DNA of 26,893 bases from DATKYV01 sp035528275 (lineage in GTDB: Bacteria; Acidobacteriota; Terriglobia; UBA7540). Numbering within the stretch: position 1 is the stretch's first letter; each line of letters starts with the position of its first letter. The position numbers and the translations under genes were made by a program. Positions 1 through 7,280 of this stretch are shown here, in pieces. The DNA is taken from positions 1 to 26,893 of the forward strand of contig DATKYV010000083.1 of NCBI GenBank assembly GCA_035528275.1, given 5' to 3'. The notes under the pieces were generated by a model. It ran no database searches and was not told where the DNA came from. It saw only the letters and a program-made list of their open reading frames with translations.

Positions 1-84
1 ATCCCCCCAGACGGGATTTCCACATTCCCACCGCGCCGACGACGGCGGGTCCAGAGGCTCGATGATGCAGAGCAAACAAAAAGC

Positions 85-139
85 AAAACCGGACAGATCA
101 TGTGCTATAAAAACCGGACATTTTCATGTGCTAACGACA
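85..139. mobile_element. Terminal repeats of an IS21-like insertion sequence (one end only)
   Basis: Two near-identical units sit in tandem at 85-107 and 110-133. Each has AAAACCGGACA, 3 or 4 variable bases, then CATGTGCTA. The array runs into ACGACA at 134-139. Several terminal repeats ending in 5'-CA-3' are what IS21-family elements show at their ends, where the transposase binds. The rest of the element would lie to the left, outside the window, so neither transposase nor target duplication can be checked. Bases 1-84 hold nothing I recognise. The family call is by pattern only; another IS family with internal end repeats is possible. Confidence 0.5.
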
Positions 140-235
140 GGGATGAAATCACGCCGGGTTTTTTGACCCCGGAGTCTCGTGTCACGTATCGCTTGTTTCC
201 CTAAGACGAATCGCGGAATAATGGGACGCACTTCG

Positions 236-3187
236 ATGATCCAGCTCCATCCCCAACAACGCAACGCAGTGGAACATGGCGAGGGTCCGCTACTGGTGAT
301 TGCCGGCCCGGGGAGCGGCAAGACGCGCGTCATCACCGAGCGCGTCGTTCATCTCCTCGCCAGGGGAGACGGGAGCGGGCTGGGCCCCGAGAACATCCTT
401 GCCCTGACGTTTACGGACAAGGCGGCAAGCGAGATGAAGCGTCGCGTCAGCGAGGCCCTGCCCGGGCTCCCGTCTTCACCTCATATCTCCACTTTCCACG
501 CTTTCTGCTATCAGCTCTTGCGCGAGAGGCATTTCGAACGAATTCTGCTCGATAAGGTTGACGTCTGGATCTTTCTGCGGCGGCGAATGATGGAACTCGG
601 CCTGGAGTTCTACCAGAAGCTCGCGGAGCCCGGCGCGTTCCTCCACGCCCTCAATGACTTCTTCTCACGCTGCCAGGACGAATTGATCGAGCCGGAGGAC
701 TTTGAGGCATTTGTTGCCGGGGCCGAAAAGGAATTCCTCGCGCAGGCGACGGGACTCGATCCTGCGGAGCGAAAACTCCGGGAGGAGGAGATCCAGAAGC
801 TCAAAGAACTGGCTCGTGTCTTTCGCCGCAGCCGGCAATTGATCGAAGAGGCCGGATGCTCGAGCCTCGGCAGCCTGATCAGCGAAACCGTGCGGTTGTG
901 GGATAGCAAGCCGGAGGTCCTGGAGCGCACTCGCGCCCGGTTTCGTTTTGTGCTTGTGGACGAATTCCAGGACACCAACTACGGCCAGGTCGAGCTGCTG
1001 CGACGGCTCGTCGCCCCGCACGCGAACATCACCGCGGTCGGTGACGATGACCAGGCCATCTACCGTTTTCGCGGTGCCTCGCACGGCGCCTTCGAGATGT
1101 TCGACCGGGCCTTCCCGGGGCACAAGACCGTGTACCTCGGCCTCAACTATCGCTCGACGAAAAAAATTCTCCGTGCCGCGGACGCAGTCATCGCCAGGAA
1201 TACGCGGTATGAAAAAAAGAAAGCCCTCGAGACCAAAAACCCCGAGGGCGACCGCGTCTTCCTGCTCGATTCCCCCGACTACGTCAGCGAAGCCGCGTGG
1301 GTAGCGGAAGAGGTTGAACGGTTGGCGGCGCGCGGCACGCCGCTTGCAGATATTGCGGTGCTTTATCGCGCCCATACCTACCGGGACCTCCTGGTCAACG
1401 AATTCCGGCGGCGCCGAGTTCCTTTCTCCATCCGGGGACTCTCCGTGCTTTCCACCGCCATTCTGCGCGACCTGGTCGCGTATCTAAACCTCGTCCATTC
1501 GCCCCACCACAACATCAGCCTGACGCGCGTGCTGCTGGCGTCGCGCTGGCGGTTTCCCGAGGAGCTGTCGATGGAGGTGCGCCGGCAGGCCTCCAAAGCG
1601 CGACGTTCCCTCTGGGACGCGCTGCAAGCGATGGAGCGGTCGCTCTTCAAGCACGAAATCGAAAGCACGGGCTGGGGTGAATTGAAAAGCCTCTTGAGCG
1701 GGCTCGCCAAGTCCGCGCACCGGCTGCCGATGACCGAGCTCCTCGACGAGCTGGTTGAGAAACTCGGGCTTCGTTTCCTGCCTTCCGAGGCCGATGGGAC
1801 TTACGTGAGCGCCTTCCGCCAGTTTCTGGGTACGTGGGAGGAAAAGAGCGAGACGCGAAGGCTGCGCGAGTTTATGGAATACTTCCAGTACTTTCTCGAT
1901 GCGGGAGGTAAGATCGAAGTCCCGGAACCGGCGGAGCCGTCAAACGCCGTGCAGATGATGACCGTGCACGCCGCCAAAGGGCTGGAATTTCCCGTGGTGT
2001 TCATTCTCAGTGTTGCGCCGCGGCGCTTTCCGCACAGCGAACAGAAGCCGTTGATCCAATTCCCCGACGAATTGCGCAAGGGGCCGCTGCCCCCTTCCGA
2101 CATTCACCTGCAGGAAGAGCGTCGCCTGTTCTACGTGGCGATGACGCGTGCCGAGTGCAACCTTTACGTGTCGAGCGTCACCAAGCCGGGCAAAAAGCCG
2201 TCGACATTTGTCGACGATTTGCTTTCCAACCCCGCCATCGCCGCGCGCGATATCGAGAGTATTCAGGTTCCGGCGGTCTGCGGCGACGAAGGCGCCTCGC
2301 CGGTTCCCATGCGCCTGGCGCTTTCTGAGCCGCGCGTACGCGGCGAGGCGCAGCCGGGGCTGTTTAGCGAGCCCGGGGCGGGTTCGGTCTATCTCAACCT
2401 CGTGGAGTGGGCGAGCCGCCCGCCGGAAATCTCGCCGGACGGGAAATTGCTCCTCAGCGCCACAGCGATCGAGTCGTATCGCGACTGTCCGCTGAAATTC
2501 AAATTCAGTCACTATCTCAAGATTCCCACCGGACCGCAGCCGGCGCTCACCTTCGGCAACATCATGCACCAAGCGGTGCGCTACTTCGTGGAGCAGCGCA
2601 AGAAGACGAAATCGCCGCCCGAGTCCGAAGCGGTCGCGCAGTTTTTCCTGGGCGCCTGGAAGGACGCGGGGTTTGAGGATGAGTATCAGGAGCAGGCTTA
2701 CAAAAAGGCCGGGCTCGAGCAACTGCGCGCGTTTGTCGAGCGGCAGAAAGAGTCAGGTGTTCCTCCGGAGAAAATCCGCACGGAGGAATTCTTCCGCCTC
2801 GATCTCGGCGGGGTGGTACTCGAGGGGCGCATCGACCAGATCCAGCCGCTCGGCGCGGGCGACGGCCAGGCGGTGGAGTTGATCGATTACAAGACCGGAC
2901 GGCCACGCTCGCAGAAAGACGCCGACAAGAGCCTGCAGCTTTCCATCTATGCGCTGGCGGCGCGCGACCAATTGAAGGTGAAGCCCGTCCGGCTGACGTT
3001 CTACAACCTCACCAACAACCAGCCGGTCTCCACGGCGCGCACCGCCGGAGATCTGGACAAGGCCCTGAAGGAAATCCGGGAAGTGGCGGAGGAAATCCGG
3101 CGGCTGGTATTCCACCCCACACCGGGCTTCACGTGCCGGTTCTGCGACTTTGTGCCGGTGTGCCCTGCACACGAGGAGATTTACTGA
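236..3187 (+). CDS. UvrD/PcrA-type helicase fused to an Fe-S PD-(D/E)XK nuclease (AddB/AdnB/RecB-like)
   Basis: A 983-aa superfamily 1A DNA helicase with a C-terminal RecB-family nuclease, expected to unwind and trim double-strand ends for recombination. Counting from the ATG at 236: Walker A AGPGSGKT (about 23-30), Walker B VDEFQDTN (about 241), GDDDQAIYRFRG (about 269), HAAKGLEF (about 578) and YVAMTRAE (about 632). The nuclease domain shows GNIMHQAV, GRIDQI, then IDYKTG and QLSIYALA. One cysteine before the nuclease (SYRDCPLKF) and three at the end (CRFCDFVPVC) match the 4-Cys iron-sulfur staple of AddB-type nucleases. Start choice: in-frame GTG at 179 and ATG at 221 also exist; 236 was chosen because helicase homology starts directly after it (IQLHPQQ). 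No strong ribosome site precedes any of them. rmuC follows 50 bases later on the same strand. The exact subfamily is not certain. Confidence 0.9.
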   Translation: MIQLHPQQRNAVEHGEGPLLVIAGPGSGKTRVITERVVHLLARGDGSGLGPENILALTFTDKAASEMKRRVSEALPGLPSSPHISTFHAFCYQLLRERHFERILLDKVDVWIFLRRRMMELGLEFYQKLAEPGAFLHALNDFFSRCQDELIEPEDFEAFVAGAEKEFLAQATGLDPAERKLREEEIQKLKELARVFRRSRQLIEEAGCSSLGSLISETVRLWDSKPEVLERTRARFRFVLVDEFQDTNYGQVELLRRLVAPHANITAVGDDDQAIYRFRGASHGAFEMFDRAFPGHKTVYLGLNYRSTKKILRAADAVIARNTRYEKKKALETKNPEGDRVFLLDSPDYVSEAAWVAEEVERLAARGTPLADIAVLYRAHTYRDLLVNEFRRRRVPFSIRGLSVLSTAILRDLVAYLNLVHSPHHNISLTRVLLASRWRFPEELSMEVRRQASKARRSLWDALQAMERSLFKHEIESTGWGELKSLLSGLAKSAHRLPMTELLDELVEKLGLRFLPSEADGTYVSAFRQFLGTWEEKSETRRLREFMEYFQYFLDAGGKIEVPEPAEPSNAVQMMTVHAAKGLEFPVVFILSVAPRRFPHSEQKPLIQFPDELRKGPLPPSDIHLQEERRLFYVAMTRAECNLYVSSVTKPGKKPSTFVDDLLSNPAIAARDIESIQVPAVCGDEGASPVPMRLALSEPRVRGEAQPGLFSEPGAGSVYLNLVEWASRPPEISPDGKLLLSATAIESYRDCPLKFKFSHYLKIPTGPQPALTFGNIMHQAVRYFVEQRKKTKSPPESEAVAQFFLGAWKDAGFEDEYQEQAYKKAGLEQLRAFVERQKESGVPPEKIRTEEFFRLDLGGVVLEGRIDQIQPLGAGDGQAVELIDYKTGRPRSQKDADKSLQLSIYALAARDQLKVKPVRLTFYNLTNNQPVSTARTAGDLDKALKEIREVAEEIRRLVFHPTPGFTCRFCDFVPVCPAHEEIY

Positions 3188-3237
3188 CCGGCGGGCAGCC
3201 CGGTCCTGGTACCACAAGGGAAGCGAGGAGTGGCATC

Positions 3238-4617
3238 ATGAGTGAGATGGTGTTCGCCGCGATTGGCCTGATCCTGGGTGGTGTTGTCGGCTGGCTGTGG
3301 GCGAGCTCGCGCGCCAGCGCGGATCGGATAGAGGCGGAAGGAAGAATCCGGGGAGCCGAAAGTACCGTGCAGGAGCTCCGCGCCCAAGTCGAATCACTGC
3401 GCCGGGAACAGACAGAGACGCTGGCCAAATTCAAGGCAGAAGGCGAGCTCAGGGCTGCGGCGGAAGCGAGGCTCAAGGAGGGGCAAGCCAGTCTGGAGCA
3501 ACAGAGGGAACAGATTGCCCAAGCAGAGCAGAACCTGAAGGACGCGTTCAATTCCCTCGCGGGCGAAGCGCTCAAAAGCAACAACCAAGCCTTCATCGCT
3601 CTCGCCAAGAGCACCTTTGATGCGATCCAGGCGCAAGCCCAGGGAGACCTCAACACGCGCCACAAGGCGATTGAAGGATTGGTGAGTCCACTGCGGGAGG
3701 CGCTGGAGCGGTACGAAAAGCAGGTCATCGACATGGAGAAGTCGCGGCAGTCAGCCTACGGCGCGCTCGGTGAGCAGGTCAAGAGCCTCGCGGCCACCAG
3801 CGAGCAGCTGCGCAAGGAAACCGGCAGTCTCGCCACGGCGCTCAGCACGCCGTTCAAAGTCCGAGGGCGCTGGGGTGAGCTGACGCTGCGTCGCGTGGCC
3901 GAACTGGCGGGCATGTCTGAACATTGCGATTTTTCCGAGCAGGAGACTCAAACGACCGAAGAGGGCCGGTTCCGCGCCGATATGATTGTCAACCTGCCCG
4001 GCGGACGCCGAATCGTGGTGGACGCCAAGGTGCCGCTGCAAGCGTTCCTCGATGCCGTTTCGGCTGCCAGCGAGGAAGACCGCAACACGCAATACCTGCG
4101 TCACGCGCAGCTCGTAAGGGACCATATGAACCGCTTGAGCCAGCGCGCATACTGGCAGCAGTTCGAACCGTCACCCGAGTTCGTCGTGCTCTTCCTTCCA
4201 GGCGAATCATTCTTCGCGGCGGCGCTCGAGCAGGATCGAACGCTGATCGAGGATGGAATGGAAAAGCGCGTAGTTCTGGCGACACCGACCACGCTGATCG
4301 CGCTGCTGCGCGCGGTCGCCTACGGCTGGCGACAAGAGCAAATCGCCAGAAACGCGCAAGCCATCAGTGAATTGGGCAAGCAGCTTTACGACCGCATACG
4401 GACCTTCGTGATCCATTTGGAAACGGTGGGATCTTCGCTTGAAAAAGCCGTGGACAGTTACAACAAAGCAGTGGGATCACTGGAGTCCCGTGTTTTGCCG
4501 TCGGCGCGGAAGTTCAAAGAGCTCGGCGCTGCGACCGGTGAGGAGATCATCGAGATCGAGTCGGTCGATGAGGCACCCCGGGCATTAACCGCTCCGGAGA
4601 AAGATGCAAGCCCATGA
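3238..4617 (+). CDS. rmuC: DNA recombination protein RmuC
   Basis: A 459-aa RmuC-family protein, associated with limiting recombination at inverted repeats and thought to be a nuclease-like factor. The N-terminus has one membrane segment (about residues 4-21, FAAIGLILGGVVGWLWA), followed by a long Ala/Glu/Gln-rich coiled coil (about 28-130) and the conserved RmuC domain, with GRWGELTLRRVAELAGM, a DAKVPLQAFLDAV segment and VVLFLPGESFFAAALEQD. This order and length are usual for the family. The ATG at 3238 is preceded by GCGAGGAG at a good distance, so a longer in-frame extension from 3133 is rejected: it would overlap the helicase gene. Likely co-transcribed with the helicase-nuclease upstream. 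Confidence 0.92.
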   Translation: MSEMVFAAIGLILGGVVGWLWASSRASADRIEAEGRIRGAESTVQELRAQVESLRREQTETLAKFKAEGELRAAAEARLKEGQASLEQQREQIAQAEQNLKDAFNSLAGEALKSNNQAFIALAKSTFDAIQAQAQGDLNTRHKAIEGLVSPLREALERYEKQVIDMEKSRQSAYGALGEQVKSLAATSEQLRKETGSLATALSTPFKVRGRWGELTLRRVAELAGMSEHCDFSEQETQTTEEGRFRADMIVNLPGGRRIVVDAKVPLQAFLDAVSAASEEDRNTQYLRHAQLVRDHMNRLSQRAYWQQFEPSPEFVVLFLPGESFFAAALEQDRTLIEDGMEKRVVLATPTTLIALLRAVAYGWRQEQIARNAQAISELGKQLYDRIRTFVIHLETVGSSLEKAVDSYNKAVGSLESRVLPSARKFKELGAATGEEIIEIESVDEAPRALTAPEKDASP

Positions 4618-4696
4618 CGGCCATGTGGGGCGGGCGATTTCCATTTGCTGTTGCGGTTGCTGGATGCTTCAGGGGAGGAATTGCAAGTGTGCAGAA

Positions 4697-4731
4697 AACT
4701 TCGGGGATGCATTGCTGCATCCCCGAACGTT
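4697..4731. terminator. Perfect 12-bp hairpin, probable bidirectional terminator
   Basis: TTCGGGGATGCA (4700-4711) and TGCATCCCCGAA (4716-4727) form a perfect 12-bp stem with a TTGC loop. The stem can be extended by three more pairs (4697-4699 with 4729-4731) past one bulged base. It lies between rmuC (+), ending at 4617, and the lysine-rich mini-ORF (-), ending at 4756. Read on the minus strand the stem is followed by GTTTTC, a short U-run; on the plus strand it is followed by CGTTCCGTTC. It could end transcription from both sides, better for the minus strand. Confidence 0.7.
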
Positions 4732-4755
4732 CCGTTCAAACTCTGGAGAAGAGGC

Positions 4756-4794
4756 TTATCTCTTCTTCTTCTTGGCTTTCTTCTTTGCTGCCAT
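4756..4794 (-). CDS. 12-residue lysine-rich mini-peptide (putative)
   Basis: On the minus strand an ATG at 4794 opens 12 codons plus TAA, giving MAAKKKAKKKKR: eight Lys and one Arg in 12 residues. A strong Shine-Dalgarno (GAGAGGAG, at 4808-4801) lies 6 bases before the ATG. A near-consensus sigma70 promoter is 70-100 bases upstream and a perfect hairpin lies 29 bases after the stop, so the ORF sits in a complete short transcription unit of roughly 150-160 nt. The peptide resembles the tails of histone H1-like and HU-like bacterial proteins or very small basic ribosome-associated proteins, but it is too short for assignment. It may also be incidental to a small RNA. It is shorter than gene callers accept, so it would normally be left unannotated. 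Confidence 0.5.
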   Translation of the reverse strand: MAAKKKAKKKKR

Positions 4795-4807
4795 TCTATT
4801 CTCCTCT

Positions 4808-4842
4808 CGAAATTTCGAAATTTCGCGCCAGCAATGCTGGCG
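4808..4842 (-). promoter_or_regulatory. Two adjacent palindromes in the mini-gene leader
   Basis: CGAAATTTCGAAATTTCG (4808-4825) is a perfect 18-bp palindrome. It directly abuts CGCCAGCAATGCTGGCG (4826-4842), an 8-bp inverted repeat around one base. Both fall between the predicted transcription start (about 4856) and the Shine-Dalgarno of the lysine-rich ORF. They could be an operator just downstream of the promoter, or RNA stem-loops that control access to the ribosome site. Confidence 0.5.
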
Positions 4843-4862
4843 GAGCGCGTATTCAGTCACCA

Positions 4863-4891
4863 TGTATAGTGATTGCGCGCATTCTTGTCAA
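4863..4891 (-). promoter_or_regulatory. Near-consensus sigma70 promoter for the mini-gene
   Basis: Read on the minus strand: TTGACA (4891-4886, exact -35 consensus), a 17-base spacer, then TATACA (4868-4863, five of six matches to TATAAT). The predicted start is near 4856. This is the best promoter match in the window and it faces only the lysine-rich mini-ORF. Confidence 0.75.
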
Positions 4892-5150
4892 GAGGAAAGT
4901 GAGTTTCAGAGCATCTTTAGAAAGGCGGCGCTCATTTCGGGAAGAAGGGGAATTCACGGTGGAACGCGAGTGGTGCCCCCCGCATCAGCGAAGAAAGAGC
5001 GCGGCCTCTTCGGCCGAACGTTTCCAGCGGGGCAATCGTCCTCGCGGATGGCATGATTCCGCGGCGCGTGCCGGTCTGCGCTTCCATCCTTCCTGCACGC
5101 GAGACTCGCCGATTGCATCCAACTAATGTGGGCCAGGTTGGGGTGGCTTG

Positions 5151-6173
5151 ATGAAATTACGTGATTCTCATCTATTTGCGAAGATCGCCGTCGCGATTTC
5201 GGCGGCGGCCCTTGGCGCGCTGTTTCTGTGCGCGGACGAGCCTGCCGGCGTCGCGGGTCAGCAAGCTCCTTCGAATGCGGGCGCCGTCCAAACGCTCAAG
5301 GTCACCACGGAGGTCGTCAACGTTTATGCCATCGTGCGGGAGAAGAAGGGACGGCTGATCCCCGACCTCAAGCAGGAGGATTTCCAACTCTTCGAGGATG
5401 GCGGCCAGCAGACAATTGGCTATTTCTCACGCGAGACGGATACGCCGCTCACCATGGGCATCGTGGTCGACACCAGTCCGAGCCAAGTGCGCGTCCTGGG
5501 GGTCGAGCAGGAGGAAGCCAAGCGTTTCCTGCGCCAAGTGATGCGTCCGAAAAAGGATTTGGTCTGTGTAATTCACTTCGACCTGGAGGTCGAGCTCATT
5601 CAGGACTTCAGCGATAACCTGAGCTACCTGGCGCGCGCCATCGATGGCACGGTCATTCGCGGGGGCGCCAGCGGGCCGTTGCCGTCGCCTGTTCCCACGT
5701 CTTCGGTGGGCGGCACGCACCTCTACGACGCCGTCTACCTGGCGGCGACGGAGATGATGAAGGGCCAGGTGGGAAGGAAAGTCCTCATCCTTCTCAGCGA
5801 CGGCGTGGACCAGGGAAGCACCATCGAGCGCGACCGGGCGATTGAAGCGGCACAGAAGGCCGACCTCATCATCTACTCGGTCGACGTCAGCGATCCTTCC
5901 TTCTACTGGCGTCGGGGCGGAGGTTTTGTAGGCACGTCGTCTCTGAAAAAGTTTTCCGAACAGACCGGCGGGCGGGTGATCCACGTGGATCGCCCCGAGA
6001 AAACCGCCGCCGCGTTCCAGGAGCTCGCCGACGAGCTGCGCACTCAATATCTGCTGGGATACTCGCCTGCGAATACCCGCCGCGACGGCTCGTTCCGCGA
6101 AATCCGTGTCAAGGTGCGGGGCGGCGACTACAAGATCCAAGCGCGCAACGGCTACTACGCACCCGCAGAGTAA
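5151..6173 (+). CDS. Secreted VWFA-related domain protein (acidobacterial type), copy 1
   Basis: A 340-aa exported protein with an N-terminal signal sequence (about residues 8-28, hydrophobic AVAISAAALGALFL), then the domain described in Acidobacteriota as VWFA-related (TIGR03436 type). The opening strand VTTEVVNVYAIVREKKGR leads to EDFQLFEDGGQQ and then the VWA fold. The metal-ion-dependent adhesion site looks intact: DTSPS (Asp107, Ser109, Ser111), Thr189 in GGTHLYDA and Asp217 in LLSDGVD. The C-terminal QYLLGYSPAN followed by a short beta-rich tail is also typical. The ATG at 5151 is preferred over the TTG just before it; GGGGTGG lies upstream. It faces a paralogue tail to tail, 68 bases away. 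The ligand is unknown; a role in cell-surface adhesion or protein assembly is only inferred from the VWA fold. Confidence 0.88.
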   Translation: MKLRDSHLFAKIAVAISAAALGALFLCADEPAGVAGQQAPSNAGAVQTLKVTTEVVNVYAIVREKKGRLIPDLKQEDFQLFEDGGQQTIGYFSRETDTPLTMGIVVDTSPSQVRVLGVEQEEAKRFLRQVMRPKKDLVCVIHFDLEVELIQDFSDNLSYLARAIDGTVIRGGASGPLPSPVPTSSVGGTHLYDAVYLAATEMMKGQVGRKVLILLSDGVDQGSTIERDRAIEAAQKADLIIYSVDVSDPSFYWRRGGGFVGTSSLKKFSEQTGGRVIHVDRPEKTAAAFQELADELRTQYLLGYSPANTRRDGSFREIRVKVRGGDYKIQARNGYYAPAE

Positions 6174-6241
6174 GGTGTGCGCGTGGCGCGGACACTTCGA
6201 CTACTGCCCTTCCTCATACTCCACGCGAAACAGCGAATGTG

Positions 6242-7189
6242 TTACTGGGATGGAGCGAAGTAGCCCGCCTTGGCGCGGACGCGGATGTTCTTCTCCAGAG
6301 CATCAATGGTGATATGCCGGAAGGTCCCATCATGGGCCGTATTGCTGGAGACGTAGGCCAAGCTGTACTGGCTGCGCAGCTCGCGCGCGATTTCCTGGAA
6401 ATTCCCCGCCAGGTCTCTGACGGAAAACGGGAAGAAGGCTCGCCCGCCGGTTTCCTCCGCCAATCGTTTTAGGACCTTGTCGCCGCGCCCCGGGGCTCCC
6501 GTCCGATTGGTGCTGATGGCATAAATCGTGACCTCAGCCCGCTGCGCCATGCCCAGCGCTTCCTCGCGCGTATGGATGCTCTGGTTGTCCAGCCCGTCTC
6601 CGGTGACGACCATCACCCGGCGCAGGTAAGGCTCGGGGGGCGGAAAGAAGAGCATCTTTTCCTTGCAGGCGATATAGATGGCGTCGTAAAAACCCGTGCC
6701 CCCGCCCGCCTGGAGACTCCGGATCGCTTTGGCGAGCTTCTCCATGTCCTCCGTGTAATCCTGGATCACCTGCGCCTCGACGTCGAATCCCAGGACGTAA
6801 GCGAGATCCTTGCCGGGCCGCAGCGTGGTGGTCAGGAAGTCGATGGCCGACTCCTGTTCGAAGCGCAAGCGGTCGCGCACGCTGTTGCTGGTATCGATGA
6901 GGATACCGATGCGCAGCGGAAGATTCGACTCACGGCTGAAAAAGCGGACGTTCTGCGATTTCTCGTCCTCGAAGACGCGGAAGTCGTCCTTGGTGAGATC
7001 GAGCGCCAGGCGGTTCTTCTTGTCGGTGGCGGTGAACAGGATGTTGACCAGGTCGACGCGCACGGCAATGCGTTCGGGGGTGGTGGTGACGTCGTTGCCC
7101 GACTGCGAAGGTCGGTTGGCGGAGTCCTGGGCCGCAGCGGGTCCTGCGGCGAGCAGGAGGAGTATCAGGGCGCTGAGAAGCTTCTTCAT
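6242..7189 (-). CDS. Secreted VWFA-related domain protein (acidobacterial type), copy 2
   Basis: A 315-aa paralogue of the protein at 5151-6173. It starts with a clear signal peptide (KKLLSALILLLLAAGPAAAQ, cut probably after AAA at about residue 20). The same segments follow in order: VDLVNILFTATDKKNR, DDFRVFEDE, RFFSRESNLPLRIGILID. The metal site is intact: Asp99-Ser101-Ser103 (DTSNS), Thr165 (GGTGFYDA) and Asp198 (TGDGLD). It ends with SQYSLAYVSSN and a RAKAGYFAPSQ tail, matching the NGYYAPAE end of the first copy. ATG at 7189 is preferred to a GTG two codons earlier; AGGAAAGGTG precedes it. thiI lies upstream on the same strand with a 91-base gap, so it may be read through. Confidence 0.88.
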   Translation of the reverse strand: MKKLLSALILLLLAAGPAAAQDSANRPSQSGNDVTTTPERIAVRVDLVNILFTATDKKNRLALDLTKDDFRVFEDEKSQNVRFFSRESNLPLRIGILIDTSNSVRDRLRFEQESAIDFLTTTLRPGKDLAYVLGFDVEAQVIQDYTEDMEKLAKAIRSLQAGGGTGFYDAIYIACKEKMLFFPPPEPYLRRVMVVTGDGLDNQSIHTREEALGMAQRAEVTIYAISTNRTGAPGRGDKVLKRLAEETGGRAFFPFSVRDLAGNFQEIARELRSQYSLAYVSSNTAHDGTFRHITIDALEKNIRVRAKAGYFAPSQ

Positions 7190-7280
7190 TCCCACCTTTC
7201 CTCTCCCTCAGAAAAGTATAGAGGGGCATTGGGGAGGCGTCAAGGAAGGGTACGACATTTTTCCTGTGTGGTCCGCGAAG

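Larger units (their letters stand above)
4618..5150. other. Intergenic stretch containing a minus-strand mini-gene; no conventional protein gene
   Basis: Longer plus-strand reading frames here have no recognisable domain, poor starts and low-complexity Arg/Ser translations, so they are not called. The left half (4697-4891) holds a compact minus-strand transcription unit listed separately: promoter, palindromic leader, lysine-rich ORF and hairpin. From about 4895 to 5140 I see no gene, RNA or clear promoter for the VWA gene that starts at 5151. Confidence 0.6.

Noticed and set aside
4604..5126. Overlapping plus-strand frames of 150-170 codons after rmuC
   Set aside because: No recognisable domain, weak starts, and they run across the hairpin and the strong minus-strand promoter.
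6180..6227. CGCGTGG and CCACGCG as a terminator between the convergent VWA genes
   Set aside because: The 7-bp arms are separated by 34 bases with no U-run, so chance pairing is likely in GC-rich DNA.
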